A stretch of DNA of 60,000 bases from Hydractinia symbiolongicarpus (GCF_029227915.1 NC_079887.1:12216001-12276000), one strand, 5' to 3'. Counted from the stretch's first letter, positions 1-10,480 are shown. The notes: generated by a model from the letters alone, not told the origin. Numbers and translations are program-made.

Positions 1-147
1 GGTACAGGGACAGATTCCACCATTATACGTAATGTACTCTTGGAAACAGTACCAGCATAGCATCTTACCTTTTATAAAGAACCTCCATCCACAGGAGCAT
101 CTGTCATAGATGTCAAGTACCCGTTCACACTCATCGCATTGTTCCAT
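1..147 (-). CDS. Cysteine-rich ORF, truncated at window edge
   Basis: Reading from an ATG at 147 toward position 1, 49 codons stay open to the edge. The peptide begins MEQCDECERVLD and holds eight cysteines at residues 4, 7, 18, 20, 32, 35, 46 and 48, spaced CxxC, CxC, CxxC, CxC. This is typical of a small zinc-binding fold, but I do not recognise the family. It lies just downstream of the decayed DUF4116-like repeats on the same strand but in another frame, with a TAA immediately before the ATG. It may be the 3' part of that gene after a frameshift, or a separate exon. A GGTAAG sequence at codons 37-39 could alternatively be a splice donor. No function is assigned. Confidence 0.45.
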   Translation of the reverse strand, partial: MEQCDECERVLDIYDRCSCGWRFFIKGKMLCWYCFQEYITYNGGICPCT

Positions 148-149
148 TT

Positions 150-174
150 ATCTTACAACCTGGGGTTGTAAGAT
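150..174. repeat. Perfect 11-bp hairpin with 3-nt loop
   Basis: ATCTTACAACC (150-160) is followed by TGG and its exact reverse complement (164-174). It sits between the cysteine-rich ORF and the repeat pseudogene. No poly-U run follows, so nothing marks it as a terminator. Confidence 0.7.
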
Positions 175-205
175 AGTCAGTGATCTCCATACCTTATGAT
201 AAGTC

Positions 206-850
206 TCACGAGGACCCCCATGGGGACACGTCCTGGGATCTGAAATGCTCCGGAACATATTTCTCAAGCAACTGGGGTTTCCTCATAACCGCCATATTGC
301 ACATTTCTTGTGTCTTGAGCGTGTCTGGCACATTCTCGATTAGATATGGCAGCCATTTAACAGCATCGATACACATGTCTTGTGTCTTGAAATGATCCGG
401 AACAAAATGCAGCGTTTTGGGGCTCTCCCGAACTGCAATGATACACATTTACTGAGTCATGAAATGATCAGGAACAAACTTGAGTAGCCGGGGTCTATGC
501 CAAACAGCCCTATTGCACATGTATTCGGTCTTGTGCCTGTCTGGAACAAACTCAAGCAAAAGGGGAAACCTTCCCACCGCTCTGATACACATTTCTTGCG
601 TTTTGAAAAGGTCTGGAACATACTGGAGCATCCCGAACACCCTTTCGGTGGCCTTGGTACACATTTCTCGCTTTTTGAAATGTTCCGGAACATACTGAAG
701 CGCCCTGGGGTGCTCTTAAACCACTATGGTGCACAAATCATGTGTCATGAAACGATCTGGAATATTTTGAAACCGCTCCATCTTTCTTTTAGGGGATAGA
801 ACCTCAACCAGAGTTTTGGGGGACAGCCTTTGAGTATGAGACTTTCCCCC
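206..850 (-). pseudogene. DUF4116-like 24-residue tandem repeat gene remnant
   Basis: One minus-strand frame runs from about 850 to 206 and encodes at least seven tandem units of 24 residues. The pattern is MC--AV---P-LL-FVPD-FKTQE, for example MCIRAVGRFPLLLEFVPD. The unit length and the AV...VPD...K pattern resemble half of the ~50-residue DUF4116 domain; similar KTQEMC-type repeats recur, from memory, in invertebrate and some protist and giant-virus proteins of unknown role. The frame has stops at 716-718 and 449-451, the latter exactly where other units carry Glu or Asp, and at 206-208. The repeat phase is kept through the stops, so decay was by point mutation. The last unit has one extra residue. 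The 5' start is not visible. Confidence 0.6.
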
Positions 851-1345
851 ACTCACTTGCGCAATCTCTATTTTTGTTGATGTCAACATTATTCCCGTTA
901 GTCGCTAATGCGCATGCGTTGTATTTTATCGGTATTTCGGGAATTGTCGGATTATATCGGATTCGGGATTTCGGGAATTTGTCTTCGTCGTCCGTCGACT
1001 GTCCTAGAACGACTCTGTATTTCTTGGAATAAATGAGCCAAAAAAGCTGCCTTGTTAAGTCATTAAAAAAAGTCTTCATGCTATTAGAAATTATCGTCGA
1101 TACGTAATATATAATGACACGGAGATTTATTTCCAGCTAGTAATTTGTAGCGCCTCTAATGAGACATGTCAATGACTATTAAAATTCTTTACTTAATTGG
1201 TATCAGAACGTACCATCGTCATAATTCACTACTTTAAAAAATCGCATCAATTAGAAGTTTCGTGATGTGTCATGCGTAGTCAAAAATTATTCCCTCTTGT
1301 ATGTTCGAATGTTTGTACGTCACATGCATTTAAGAAGTACTATCG
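851..1345. other. No gene seen
   Basis: AT-rich sequence with several GGTATTTCGGGAATT-like direct repeats around 930-985 but no coding signal. A 91-codon minus-strand ORF here has no recognisable motif. Confidence 0.4.
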
Positions 1346-1351
1346 CGTCAC

Positions 1352-1438
1352 CAATCTCGTTCCCAGGACCCTTTTTCAGTTTTTGATATTGAGTTTACAA
1401 TATCAAAAAGTGAAAAAAGAGCACTGTTGACAAGGTTT
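1352..1438. mobile_element. Palindromic MITE, CCTCGTCCCCAGGG family (copy A)
   Basis: Left end CAATCTCGTTCCCAGGACC pairs with a degraded right end ending GACAAGGTTT. The centre is a perfect 12-bp hairpin (1380-1391 with 1398-1409, six-base loop). Flanking 9-mers TCGCGTCAC and ATGCGTTGT match at four positions with four of five differences being transitions, compatible with an old 9-bp duplication. Confidence 0.55.
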
Positions 1439-1642
1439 ATGCGTTGTTGACGTGAAGGGATACCTGACGCAAGCAAAAACTTCTCCTGTGATAGAATTTC
1501 TACTGTGGAGAGCATAGCATATCGTGTAAAATATTATGAAACCTTTTAGCAACAACCGGGACGGTACCTAAATGAGCGAAAACGATAAAAACTGGCATCT
1601 AGAAATTAAAAACAACAACTTTAATGCAACAAATAAGCGCAC

Positions 1643-1706
1643 CAACCTTGTCTCCAGGGCCTTTTTATCTTCCTTCTAATTCGTAAGAAAGGGTGACGAG
1701 TTTTGA
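1643..1706. mobile_element. Palindromic MITE, CCTCGTCCCCAGGG family (copy B, degraded)
   Basis: The left end CAACCTTGTCTCCAGGGCC is clear. The right end is reduced to a GTGACGAGTTTT-like stretch. Assignment rests on the left end. Confidence 0.4.
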
Positions 1707-2020
1707 AGAACACAAAAAAATATTTGAAATTTAAATATTTTCACTCTCCTCCTCTTGGGTTCACCTATTCCTACATCAACTCATGCTTTGAATGTTTTGG
1801 CAACGAAATGATATGATGACGTTAAATCAACTGATTTTCGTCAACGAGAGAGTATGTTTGCCATGATATCCTCAACGGAGCCGTCTCATCAGGATATTAT
1901 TACTAGAACTATTTCCAAAAATTTGGTAAAACTCTATCTAAAAAGTATTACTTGATTTTCGCGTCGAGCCTAAGTCAATTTTTTTGACGTTTGATACAAC
2001 ACGAGCCAAATCCCTTAATT

Positions 2021-2050
2021 GCAACTCTGTTCCCAAGGCTCTACGTCTAA
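2021..2050. mobile_element. Isolated left end of the CCTCGTCCCCAGGG family
   Basis: GCAACTCTGTTCCCAAGGCT followed by CTACGTC matches the left end of the copy at 10,180. It lies just upstream of copy C and probably marks an older, partly overwritten insertion. Confidence 0.4.
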
Positions 2051-2074
2051 TATCCTGTCAGACAACTCCATGGG

Positions 2075-2153
2075 CAACCTCGATCCCAGGGCCTGTAGCG
2101 TTTTTTGAAATGAGGATGAACAAAAAACGCTACAGGCCCTGGGATCGAGGTTG
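2075..2153. mobile_element. Palindromic MITE, perfect 33-bp arms (copy C)
   Basis: The arms at 2075-2107 and 2121-2153 are perfect reverse complements over 33 bp, beginning CAACCTCGATCCCAGGGCC, with a 13-base loop. Flanking 9-mers CTCCATGGG and CTCCGTGAG match at 7 of 9, both differences being transitions. This is the best-preserved palindrome of the family. Confidence 0.85.
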
Positions 2154-2300
2154 CTCCGTGAGGATATCATAGGCGCAGAATAGCCCTAAAGACGAACTTT
2201 TCTTCAAACCTGGCAACTCGTTAAACACATCTGCCCAAGATTCACTTGACTGTATTTTGTCGTGTGGGTGTAACCACAACACGGCATGGCTATTATGAGT

Positions 2301-2392
2301 CAACCTCGGCCCCAGTGCTTTTCGTCTCTCATCGGCGCTGCGCCAATAGTCGTCCGATATGCAAAAGACAACAGCTCTTGGGATCAAGGTTG
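2301..2392. mobile_element. Palindromic MITE (copy D)
   Basis: The left end CAACCTCGGCCCCAGTGC and right end CTCTTGGGATCAAGGTTG are inverted relatives. Flanking 9-mers ATTATGAGT and GCTATGAGT match at 7 of 9. Confidence 0.7.
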
Positions 2393-5130
2393 GCTATGAG
2401 TAACACATTTACAGTTTGGCATAAATTGTTTTTTTGTAGAAATTTCACAAAACGGCCTATTCATTATGACACCTAAAAGTGGGCAGATCCCTCAAATGAT
2501 TTTCCAATCGAAAAATATAATTGGCTCGAGCTTTCTCAAATAAGAAAGTACCATCAAAAATTAAAGTTAATTTTAATAAGAACCTGGTTTATACTAGAGC
2601 GTGGTGATACACTCACTCTCTTCTTTTTGGTCTTGGCAATAAACTAATATACACGAATATTTATAATTTGTTATATAATATATAAATAAAATTAATATAT
2701 ATATATATATATTAAATATATATTAAGAACAACATACATCTGACTTTTGAAAAAAAGCAAAAATTAGAACATTTAAAAGGCTGTGAAAAAATGCACACAC
2801 ATATCCATCCAAGTTTAGTTTTTTTATAGTTATAAGAAAAACAAACGTGTGTGGTGAGAAATTAAACACTTTTAGTAATGTTGAAAGGTTTGTTTATGTT
2901 TTATAAACGTTAGCAAACGATGATTATTATCTGAGTCATCATTACGTAATGCCAAAAATGCTGACAAAGCTTTTTGTTGTTCGTTTCACTCAAAAGATCT
3001 TTTGACGTCTACACCTTCCGAACAATAACCACTTTACTCATTATGAATTATTAATAAGCCAAACGATCTTTTCAATAAAAGTATTTGATTGGCTTATACT
3101 CTGCATGCTTGACTTTGATTGGCTGTTATAATTATCAGCTGATATTTTTAAACTTGCGAAAAAAACTGAGGCCATTCTAGTAATTAAATACAGTTGTCAG
3201 GGTTTTCATTCATGAAATATTTTATTAATAAAACATAGATGAGTTGTGCTTGGGAGGAAGAGCCAGTTTTTTTAAAAAAGAAATTACACATTCAAGAAAT
3301 AAAAATACAAAGTTGTTGTTGTTTTGTAATCTTACTGCAGAAGCTTTGAAACCCAAAGCAAGTTTCATGACTTAAATTCGAGGTAAATAATTTGTTTTTG
3401 TGTATTCGCTTTGTTGTGGTTCCAATGCAGCTACCATTTTGAAACAGATCAGAGATCAAAAGGGCGAGGAGAGGCGTGTCAATGCAGTTTCTAATTAATC
3501 TTCACAAAACGAGTCTTTTTTTTCCAGAACCTATCTGAAAGTCGAATCGTTGCTCTTTTAAACCAACGTTTTTTTCAACGAGTAAAATATTTTTCAGCCT
3601 AAAGTGTTCTTATTTTCTCAATGTTCAGCCTGAATTTTTTTATACTGTTCTTATAATTTAAAGCGTTTTTTTTTTACTATTTCACAGAATATTATAAATT
3701 TTCGCCACTTATAAATTTTAAAGTTCTGCAAATATCGTAGCTGGCAGCTAATGTTAGTAAACATTAGCCTCATTTCTTATGGTTTTTGTGTTTTAAGTAA
3801 AAACGAAAAAGTCTGAAATACACGAGTTCGGAATTTCGTCTAACCATGTTTAAAAAAATCTTTCTTTTGTTACAACTTTGTGAAATATTTTGAAAAGAAA
3901 AGTTACAACTCCTTCGTATATGTTTTAAGTTTGGTAACTCCCAATAACATCCTAAATTCGTCGAGAGACTAATTATTTCTTCTATAAAATAAAATAATTT
4001 TACTTCCTTTTTTCAATACAGAAAATGAGCGAACAACTTAAACTCTCATTGTTTTTAGACCATATGCACATTTTACATTTCTGTCCTTCTGACACAACAC
4101 AATGATATTAAATATAGAAAACAAATTGTGTGAATGATGCTAAAATATTTAGTTGACTGAACAGCAAAAAAAAGGATACACAGGAATGTATAAAATGCAA
4201 ACTATGTTATTTTATTCCCAGGTACCCCATGTAGTCCGCGTGACATAGTGAGTAGGTCATCACGTTTTCAACAGAACACACAACATGAGATCGCGTATCA
4301 AAAACCTTCTTTTTTTATACATGTAAAAGATAGGGAAGTTCTTTCATTTAATCAATTTATGGTAACAGGAACCACATTTTCTCTTACTTCATTCTAGTTC
4401 CGTTCTTTTTGGTTTCCTGTTTCCACAGAAGATTTTCTTCTTTAGGGCAAAGCAATTTCCTGTTTTTTTACCGATCTTTGATTCGTATTTATATCTTTTA
4501 ACTTAATGGCAAGCTTTTTTATGCACATATGCACAGTGATTGCTACATTGATGAGTCGTTATGCTCATGATAGATCAAATTTCAGGTTTTTTGTTAAGGG
4601 TAACATTAATTAATTCCAAATATATGTGGCATATGGAATTTTTTTATCTGCAATTAATTATTAGTAGACAATGTTGTAATATAATTTTTGTTATGTGTAA
4701 TTAAAATACCCCACGTCAGTCTCATATACACGTTTGTGGTACGATATTTCTCCACCGTTGAGCCTTTTATTATCATCAGCGTGCGTTGTGTATATGAGAG
4801 AAACCGCTTAGATTTATCAATTTAGAGCTTTATGCGATTTTTTAATCAAAGATCGTACGATATACTAGTTTGTATCAGGTTAAGAACAACTTGGACTAAA
4901 CTTGATTTGTGTGTAAAAATACCGTACTAACAATTTTATAAGAATCTAGTCTATAAAAACGTTACAGATGAGATTTTGTGAAAATTTAAGAACATATTAA
5001 GAACGTGCTCAGAATGTTTTCTTTCAAAGTTTTAGGAACTGGACAATAATATTTTGGGAAGAGAATCTTTTTTGCATCATTTTTTACAAATTAAATCAAC
5101 ACGTATGGCCAGGGTTAACATTTCTCATCA
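2393..5130. other. AT-rich non-coding stretch
   Basis: No convincing gene. It holds a (TA)n microsatellite around 2697-2715, three ATTGGCT (CCAAT-box type) motifs near 3087-3125 and many homopolymer runs. A short ORF from an ATG at 3239 (about 33 codons) has no family resemblance. The stretch could contain the promoter or upstream introns of the gene ending at 5577, but no exon can be shown. Confidence 0.35.
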
Positions 5131-5157
5131 TTATCTTTTTTAGATTTTTTATCACTA

Positions 5158-5577
5158 ATGATGTCTCCTCAGCAAAATGCTCCGACGCTGGAAACATTTG
5201 CAAGTCAAAAAGACAACGATATAATGACGCACTCGTTTTCACTCGCAGATTATGTTGTTATTCACAATTGTGATCCCATCTGTGCCGAATGTGAGTTTAT
5301 AAACATCTCAAATAAAGAAGCTCTCAAGTTAGGATTGAAAGAAGAAAAAATGAGAAACCAGAAATACCGTGAACGATTGAACGATGTAATGAAAAAGTAC
5401 GGACAGTCTCTGAGACAAGTAAAATATTTGAAAAATAAACTAGACACTCTTACAAGACAGTTGATGGATGAAAGAAGAGCGAAAAATGATTTCGAAGTAG
5501 TAGATAGTTCCATTGATTCTGATGATGACTTGTTTGAGTTTAAAATCAAACCAAAGCTAGAAATTATTTTAGAATAA
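5158..5577 (+). CDS. Uncharacterised acidic coiled-coil protein, probable terminal exon
   Basis: A 139-codon ORF. Residues about 57-107 are charged and heptad-like (KEEKMRNQKYRERL onward, then LRQVKYLKNKLDTLTRQL), predicting a coiled coil. The tail has an acidic cluster (SSIDSDDDLFEF) before an abrupt end. A Cys pair (CDPICAEC) lies near residue 38. A CTTTTTTAG acceptor-like site precedes the first ATG and the frame is open upstream of it, so this may be the last exon of a spliced gene. The stop codon overlaps an AATAAA polyadenylation signal (5571-5578). There is no bZIP basic region despite the heptads. Function unknown. Confidence 0.5.
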   Translation: MMSPQQNAPTLETFASQKDNDIMTHSFSLADYVVIHNCDPICAECEFINISNKEALKLGLKEEKMRNQKYRERLNDVMKKYGQSLRQVKYLKNKLDTLTRQLMDERRAKNDFEVVDSSIDSDDDLFEFKIKPKLEIILE

Positions 5578-5578
5578 A

Positions 5579-6294
5579 ATTTTAAATGGAACTATAGGGT
5601 ACACTATTTGATTAATGTGAAATGTGAAACGACCGTTGTTGAGTTAGATACTCGTAAAACAACGTTATTTGCAAGCAAAGATGAAATCATTCATGGTCGA
5701 CGTAGGTTTCTGTATAGACTACGCGCACGCTCGGTAGAATATCGTGTACGCCATTAAATTTTAATTATCGATGGAATGTTTTGTACCTGTTGCAAAGACT
5801 TGTTGGTTTCTGTTCTTCAAGCACCTTGGGTCCATGCTGTGAAAGTTTATCGTTTTAAAGTAGCTAAAATTATTTATTTGGAAAACTATTTTGTGAATGG
5901 CAGCTGAGAAAAATGAAAATTTAAGGATTATTTTTCGTTTGTATATTTTTTGTTGTGTATATATTTTGGTTTTATTTTGCGTTAAAGTATAGCAACTAGA
6001 AAATATTTGTATCATTTATCTCTGAGAATATATACTGTTTATTTTTGGCTAACAATATTTCTTGAGTTAAATATTTAATCGTTGTGAAAGTAACTAATTA
6101 TATTTTGAATTATATTTTACACTTGTGAATATCTTGTACATATGGAAATATTGACGGCGAAAATATATATATTGTTGTGTGCTCCACACCTTAAACATCA
6201 AAAAAAAAAATATTCTTTTTAGGCAAACTACGGACCCAACTAAGCTTTCTTCTTCGAGGTTATAATAAAATGAGTTTTTTTTTTCAAAAGCTTA
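5579..6294. other. AT-rich intergenic sequence
   Basis: No gene seen; probable 3' flank of the preceding exon. Confidence 0.4.
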
Positions 6295-6569
6295 AGGGGG
6301 ATTTTCACGAAGCGAATTGAACGGCGAATTCGCTTTTTAATTTTCACGACAAAAAAAAAGGCGCCAAATTCATTGTTTAGATTAGTTAACCGCGTTCTGA
6401 TTGGTCAAAAACTAGCAGCGGAACCTTTAGCCGCTAAAAAGTAGGAACTGTTTCTACTTTTCAGCGAAGCGAATATTTCGATGCAAAATCAAAAGAAACA
6501 AAAATGCGCATGCTCAGATACAATTCGCCGTCGAATTTGCCGTTCAATTCGCTTCGTGAAAATACCCCT
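6295..6569. mobile_element. Harbinger-type MITE, GGGGGATTTTCACGAAGCG family (copy 1)
   Basis: The ends AGGGGGATTTTCACGAAGCG and its reverse complement form long terminal inverted repeats (about 35 bp with slips). The interior has GATTGGTCAAAAACTAGCAG and GTAGGAACTGTTTCTAC segments also found in the copy at 52,767. Possible 3-bp flanks are TTA and TTT. There is no coding capacity. Confidence 0.75.
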
Positions 6570-6848
6570 TTTGACTCAAACGAAGACTCAGCGAAAACCC
6601 CGTGTTTAAATTGACTGCCGTCCCTTTAAAAATAGCAGACTTCAGGAATCAGCTGAAAAATCAAACTTTTTCCTAAGCTCGTTGGTAAAACACACAAGGT
6701 ATCTGTCCGGAGAAAATGTGGTAAAGTGCCTCCGACTGTGTACGAATTGGCCACATGTTACTCTGGTAAAAACATCAAGGGTTTATAATGTTTGTTAGGG
6801 TGAGTAAAACCACTCGCTCGAATTATTCGGGATGAAAAGGGCTTTTTC

Positions 6849-6934
6849 CATTCTCCACCCCAGAGATCTTTGAGATAAACTCGAAGGTAGTACTTTCAAG
6901 GTTTTAATCTCAAAGAGTTCTGGGGACAAGAATG
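6849..6934. mobile_element. Palindromic MITE, CATTCTCGTCCCCAGAGC subfamily
   Basis: CATTCTCCACCCCAGAGATC and its inverted partner ending GTTCTGGGGACAAGAATG flank a short centre. Flanking 9-mers GGCTTTTTC and GGCTTTTCC match at 8 of 9. The terminal motif resembles the CAACCTCGTCCCCAGGG family, and half of a related copy is at 40,781. Confidence 0.65.
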
Positions 6935-7231
6935 GGCTTTTCCTATCAAAAAGCGCGGTCAGTTTCTGACCGCAAAAATAATCGGTTGAGACCCAGCGTA
7001 ATTTTTCCCACCTTGCATAGACCCATTAAAAAGACAAAAGTAGCTTAAAACAAAAAAACGTAAAATTCTAACTACATTTTCGCGGGATGAGAAAATGTCC
7101 AACATTGAGGAACGTTTGCTAATAGAAATGAGAAGGAACAAAAAGGTACGCTGACAGGTCTCGCCGTCAGATGTACAAAAAGAGAACAGGTCGAGGTATC
7201 GAGCGAGGTTGCGAAAAAAATCCTGGGGATA

Positions 7232-7733
7232 CAGTGCACTCTCTATAACTCGAACAGCCACGGAGAATCGGAAACCATCTGAGTTAAAGAGAGGTTCGGG
7301 TAATAGAGAGTTGGAACTTTTCCAAGTTTTCGTATAAATTTTGTATAAATGGCCAATTAAGCATGATTGGAATGGGGACAAAATCTTTGAACATCTTTTC
7401 GAGCAGTTTCTTTCTTCAACTCCAACAATTTTATTTTGCAGGACTTCTTTTCTGCTTTACGTTTTGTCCCAGCAACAGACACCATGATTGTAAAACTTTA
7501 ATACCAAAGAATCGTGTTTACGTTTTGTTCGAATGACATTCGAATCAGCTTAAACTCTATTTACGTCTACAGAGCCAAAAAAATGCAAAAAAAACCTGCT
7601 TGTGTCATATAAAGTTCTAGATACATGTTGCGACGTTCGAGTTATGGAGAGGAAATACCGAAGAGTCCAAAAAAAAAAAGGTTCAAGTTAGGAAGAGATT
7701 GAGTAAAAGGGGTTCGAGTTATAGACCCCACTG
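7232..7733. mobile_element. pogo/Tigger-type non-autonomous element
   Basis: The element is bounded by TA dinucleotides (7230-7231 and 7734-7735). It starts CAGTGCACTCTCTATAACTC and ends GAGTTATAGACCCCACTG. CAGTG ends, CTATAACTCGAA-type terminal repeats and TA duplication are the hallmarks of the pogo branch of Tc1/mariner. Further subterminal GTTCGAGTTAT/GAGTTAAAGAG repeats lie inside both ends. The 502-bp length means most of the transposase is deleted. Confidence 0.8.
7357..7485 (-). pseudogene. Remnant N-terminus of pogo-type transposase
   Basis: Inside the pogo-type element, a minus-strand ORF of 42 residues starts at an ATG at 7485. Its sequence (GTKRKAEKKSCKIKLLELKK, then ETARKDV) resembles the start of the CENP-B/pogo N-terminal helix-turn-helix, where KRK, a lysine-rich first helix and KKDVA-type residues are usual. 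It then runs into unrelated sequence and a stop, consistent with an internal deletion. No catalytic DDE region remains. Confidence 0.5.
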
Positions 7734-7735
7734 TA

Positions 7736-8300
7736 TATTATGATTACGAATTCTTTTTTTTTTTGAAAAAGTTTCTTAAATTTTGAGAGCGTTAATACCT
7801 TATCGGGGAAAAGAAGTCGGGGAGAAGTGACTAAATTTTTTGCAAGTGACTCAACTTTTGATTGACCAAAATTTTCCCTGATTATTTTCTTCCCCGATTA
7901 GTACTTTTACCCGATTTTCTTATACCCGACTAATTTATCCCTACTTTTGTCATTCATCCTAAAAAATTTTGCGCACCCTGACGGTTTTTTTTAAAAATTT
8001 TTAGGTCCCATACCTTTTAGAAACTCCCTAAAAATCTATATGAAACCCTTACATTAGGAAAAATATACGAACTCTTGTTGGGATTATGTTTAGAATTTGA
8101 AAATTGCAACACATCTTTGTTTCAACAAGAAGATTTTTTCGATTTTTTCGGTTTTTACCCGAAAATCGAAAAAAAAAAAAATCGTATTAATAATAATAAT
8201 AACGATAATATATTTTCTTTATCACCGGAAAAAGTAAATCATCATACAAAAACTATTTACAGTGTTTTTTTTGTTTGCTTTTTGTTGCCTTTTTTATCTT
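7736..8300. repeat. Imperfect foldback with ATCGGGGAA arms, otherwise AT-rich
   Basis: Around 7800-7905, ATCGGGGAAAAGAAGTCGGG and an inverted partner CTTCCCCGATT-type arm enclose about 45 bases. Further CCCGATT motifs follow to 7935. No gene seen. Confidence 0.4.
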
Positions 8301-8307
8301 ATCAGAA

Positions 8308-9900
8308 ATATGGGTTGTTTTAGATTTCTGCTGACGTCAGTAAGACATAAAAAAAATGACAAATTTAGTTTACTGTAATGTATAGAGATTGAAACGCTGA
8401 TGAGAAAGATGCATAGTATCATGTGGTATTAAAGAACGGTTGATGATATAAAGGTTTAATAATTTTGCTGACGTCAGCAAAGTCCCTACCAAAAGTTCCA
8501 AAAACATTTTTTTCACAAATTCGTACACCCGTTGCATTCATCTTATAGATCTTGAAACGCTGATCAAGAAAATGTATAGGAACATGAACTTTAGACAAAC
8601 GGTTGTAGAGATATGGGGGTTTGAAGGTTTTGTGATGACGTCCATTGCGAAACGGATTTGGGGACCCAGGTTTGGGAAACTTACTCAAATTGGTCCCAGA
8701 TGGTCCCTAGTTACCCACGCAGTGAAAAATCATTGACGTCACCACCTCGTTTCCAAGTTATTTGGCCTCAAAGTCTTAAGTGCACTGTAATGGCTTCACT
8801 AATCTTGATTAACTTTCCTTTGACGTCAATACTATTTTAACATTAAAGTTTAATAAATTACAGAACCGTTTCATAGGCGATGTTTTACAGACTTTATCAA
8901 AGAAAATAATAAAGATAATAATCCACTTTGCAAAAGTCACAGACAGACAGACGGAACTGGCGTATTATTATATAGACTAGTCGATAAAGCCCGTGGAGAA
9001 ATCCACTTAGGCAGAAGGACAATGGAAAAATAGGTTGTTTTAGATTTTTTGCTGACGTCAACAGTGCAGGTACATAAAAAATTGGCCAAGTTTAGTTTAT
9101 TCGTTGCCTATAACGTGTAAAGGTTAAAACTCTGATCACAATAATGTATAGGATCATATGTATTCGACAAAAGCCTAAGGAGATATAAGGTGTTAAAAAT
9201 TTTGTTGACGTCAGCAATGGCCTGTCAAACCCAAAAATTTATTTTCAAGAAATTTGTGTACCTATTGCCTTTATCGTATAGATCTTGAAACGCTGATCAA
9301 GAAAATGTATAGGATCGCGTGCTTGAGACAAACGGATGCAGAGATATTAGGGTTTGAAGGTTTTTTTATGACGTCATTTACCCGTCCATTCCGAAACGGA
9401 TTTGGGGACCCAGGTTTGGAAAACTTACCCAACTTAGTCCCAGGTAGTCCCCTAGTTACCCACGCGGTGAAAAAACATTGACGTCACCACCTCGTTTCCA
9501 AGTTATTTGGCCTCAAAGTTTTAAGTGTATTGTAATGGCTTCACTAATCTTAATTAACTTTCCTTTGACGTCAATACTATTTTATCGGTAAAGTTTGGTA
9601 AATTACAGAACAATTTTATAGGCGATGTTTTATAGAATTTGTTAAAGAAAATTTTGAAGAATGTAATCCACTTTGCAAAAGTGACAGATATACACACGGA
9701 ACTGGCGTATTATTATAATAGACTAGTCGAGAAAGCCGTGGAAAAATCCACTGAGGCAGGATACAAATGAAAAAGAACCTTCATTTGAGTTTTGATGGCG
9801 TCAGCAACGCATCCACAAAAAATAAATTTATAAGCTTGTTTTCACGTTGCTTCTATTGTGTAGAGCTTAAAGCGGTGATCAAGAAAATGTACATAATCAT
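8308..9900 (+). repeat. Alpha repeat array, first block (about two units)
   Basis: A partial unit followed by a complete 746-bp unit (8981-9726) and a partial one. A unit begins TCGATAAAGCCCGTGGA, next to a small GTGGA/TCCAC hairpin, and ends GGCGTATTATTATATAGACTAG. Inside, the segment TTGAAACGCTGATCAAGAAA occurs repeatedly and TGACGTCA recurs (8332, 8469, 8734, 8819, 9055, 9206, 9367, 9478, 9566, approximate positions). A perfect TGCTGACGTCAGCA is at 8466-8479. Starts of TC and ends of CTAG would suit a Helitron, but I see no GC-rich hairpin near the end, so the class is open. Confidence 0.75.
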
Positions 9901-10480
9901 GAAAAAAGTATAAAAAGTATATCAGACATTTAAAAAATCGTTATACAAAAACGTTATTACACAATTTCCACACTGTACAGTTTGTCCCACGTCATACCAA
10001 AATCAGATATTCAGTCTATTGCATACAGCAACACTTTCAAGGTTTTACACAAAATATAAGAAATTAACAGTTATCTGAATTCCCGTGAAAGAATCCATTG
10101 AATCTCTCATTTAACCGATGTAAGGGATACCAAACAAAAACATACAACACAGTAATTTGAATTTTCAAAACGCCCATTTCATCCTCGACCCCTGGCTCTA
10201 CGTCTCTTTTATAACGGGATGGCAAAAAGAGAAAAAAGCCCTGGGACCGAGGTTGCTCACAATATGCATTATTCTATGTTTAGAACATGTCCAAAAATAT
10301 CAAAGGTGTCTAACAACCGTTACGTAAAAACTATATACTTGCTTTGCCATTCCAGAAGTACACCAGGAGAAAAAGGATACCAAACATTAAAAAATCAGCT
10401 GTTTAGTCTATTGCAAACCGCAAACCTTTCAAAGTTATACTCCAAGTATAAGAAATTTATAGATGAAAACACATAAAAGA
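9901..10480 (+). repeat. Beta repeat block, first copy
   Basis: Contains TTTACACAAAATATAAG-like motifs, as in the longer beta blocks at 12,700 and 20,745. It is interrupted by a palindromic MITE at 10,180-10,255. Confidence 0.45.
10180..10255. mobile_element. Palindromic MITE (copy E)
   Basis: The left end CATCCTCGACCCCTGGCTC pairs with right end GCCCTGGGACCGAGGTTG. The centre carries complementary TCTCTTTT and AAAAAGAGA runs. Flanking 9-mers match at only 5 of 9. Confidence 0.65.

Noticed and set aside
804-1079. 91-codon minus-strand ORF
   Set aside because: No motif, low-complexity neighbourhood with short direct repeats, and no splice or initiation context.
2130-2476. Overlapping ORFs on both strands
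   Set aside because: They arise from the palindromic MITE copies C and D, not from a gene.
5158-5577. bZIP transcription factor that could bind the TGACGTCA repeats
   Set aside because: Heptads are present, but the bZIP basic signature (N-x-x-A-x-x-C/S-R) is absent.
8385-8425. Hammerhead-like CTGATGAG next to GAAAC in alpha units
   Set aside because: Order and spacing do not form the three-stem core, and other units have CTGATCAAG, so conservation of the motif is lacking.
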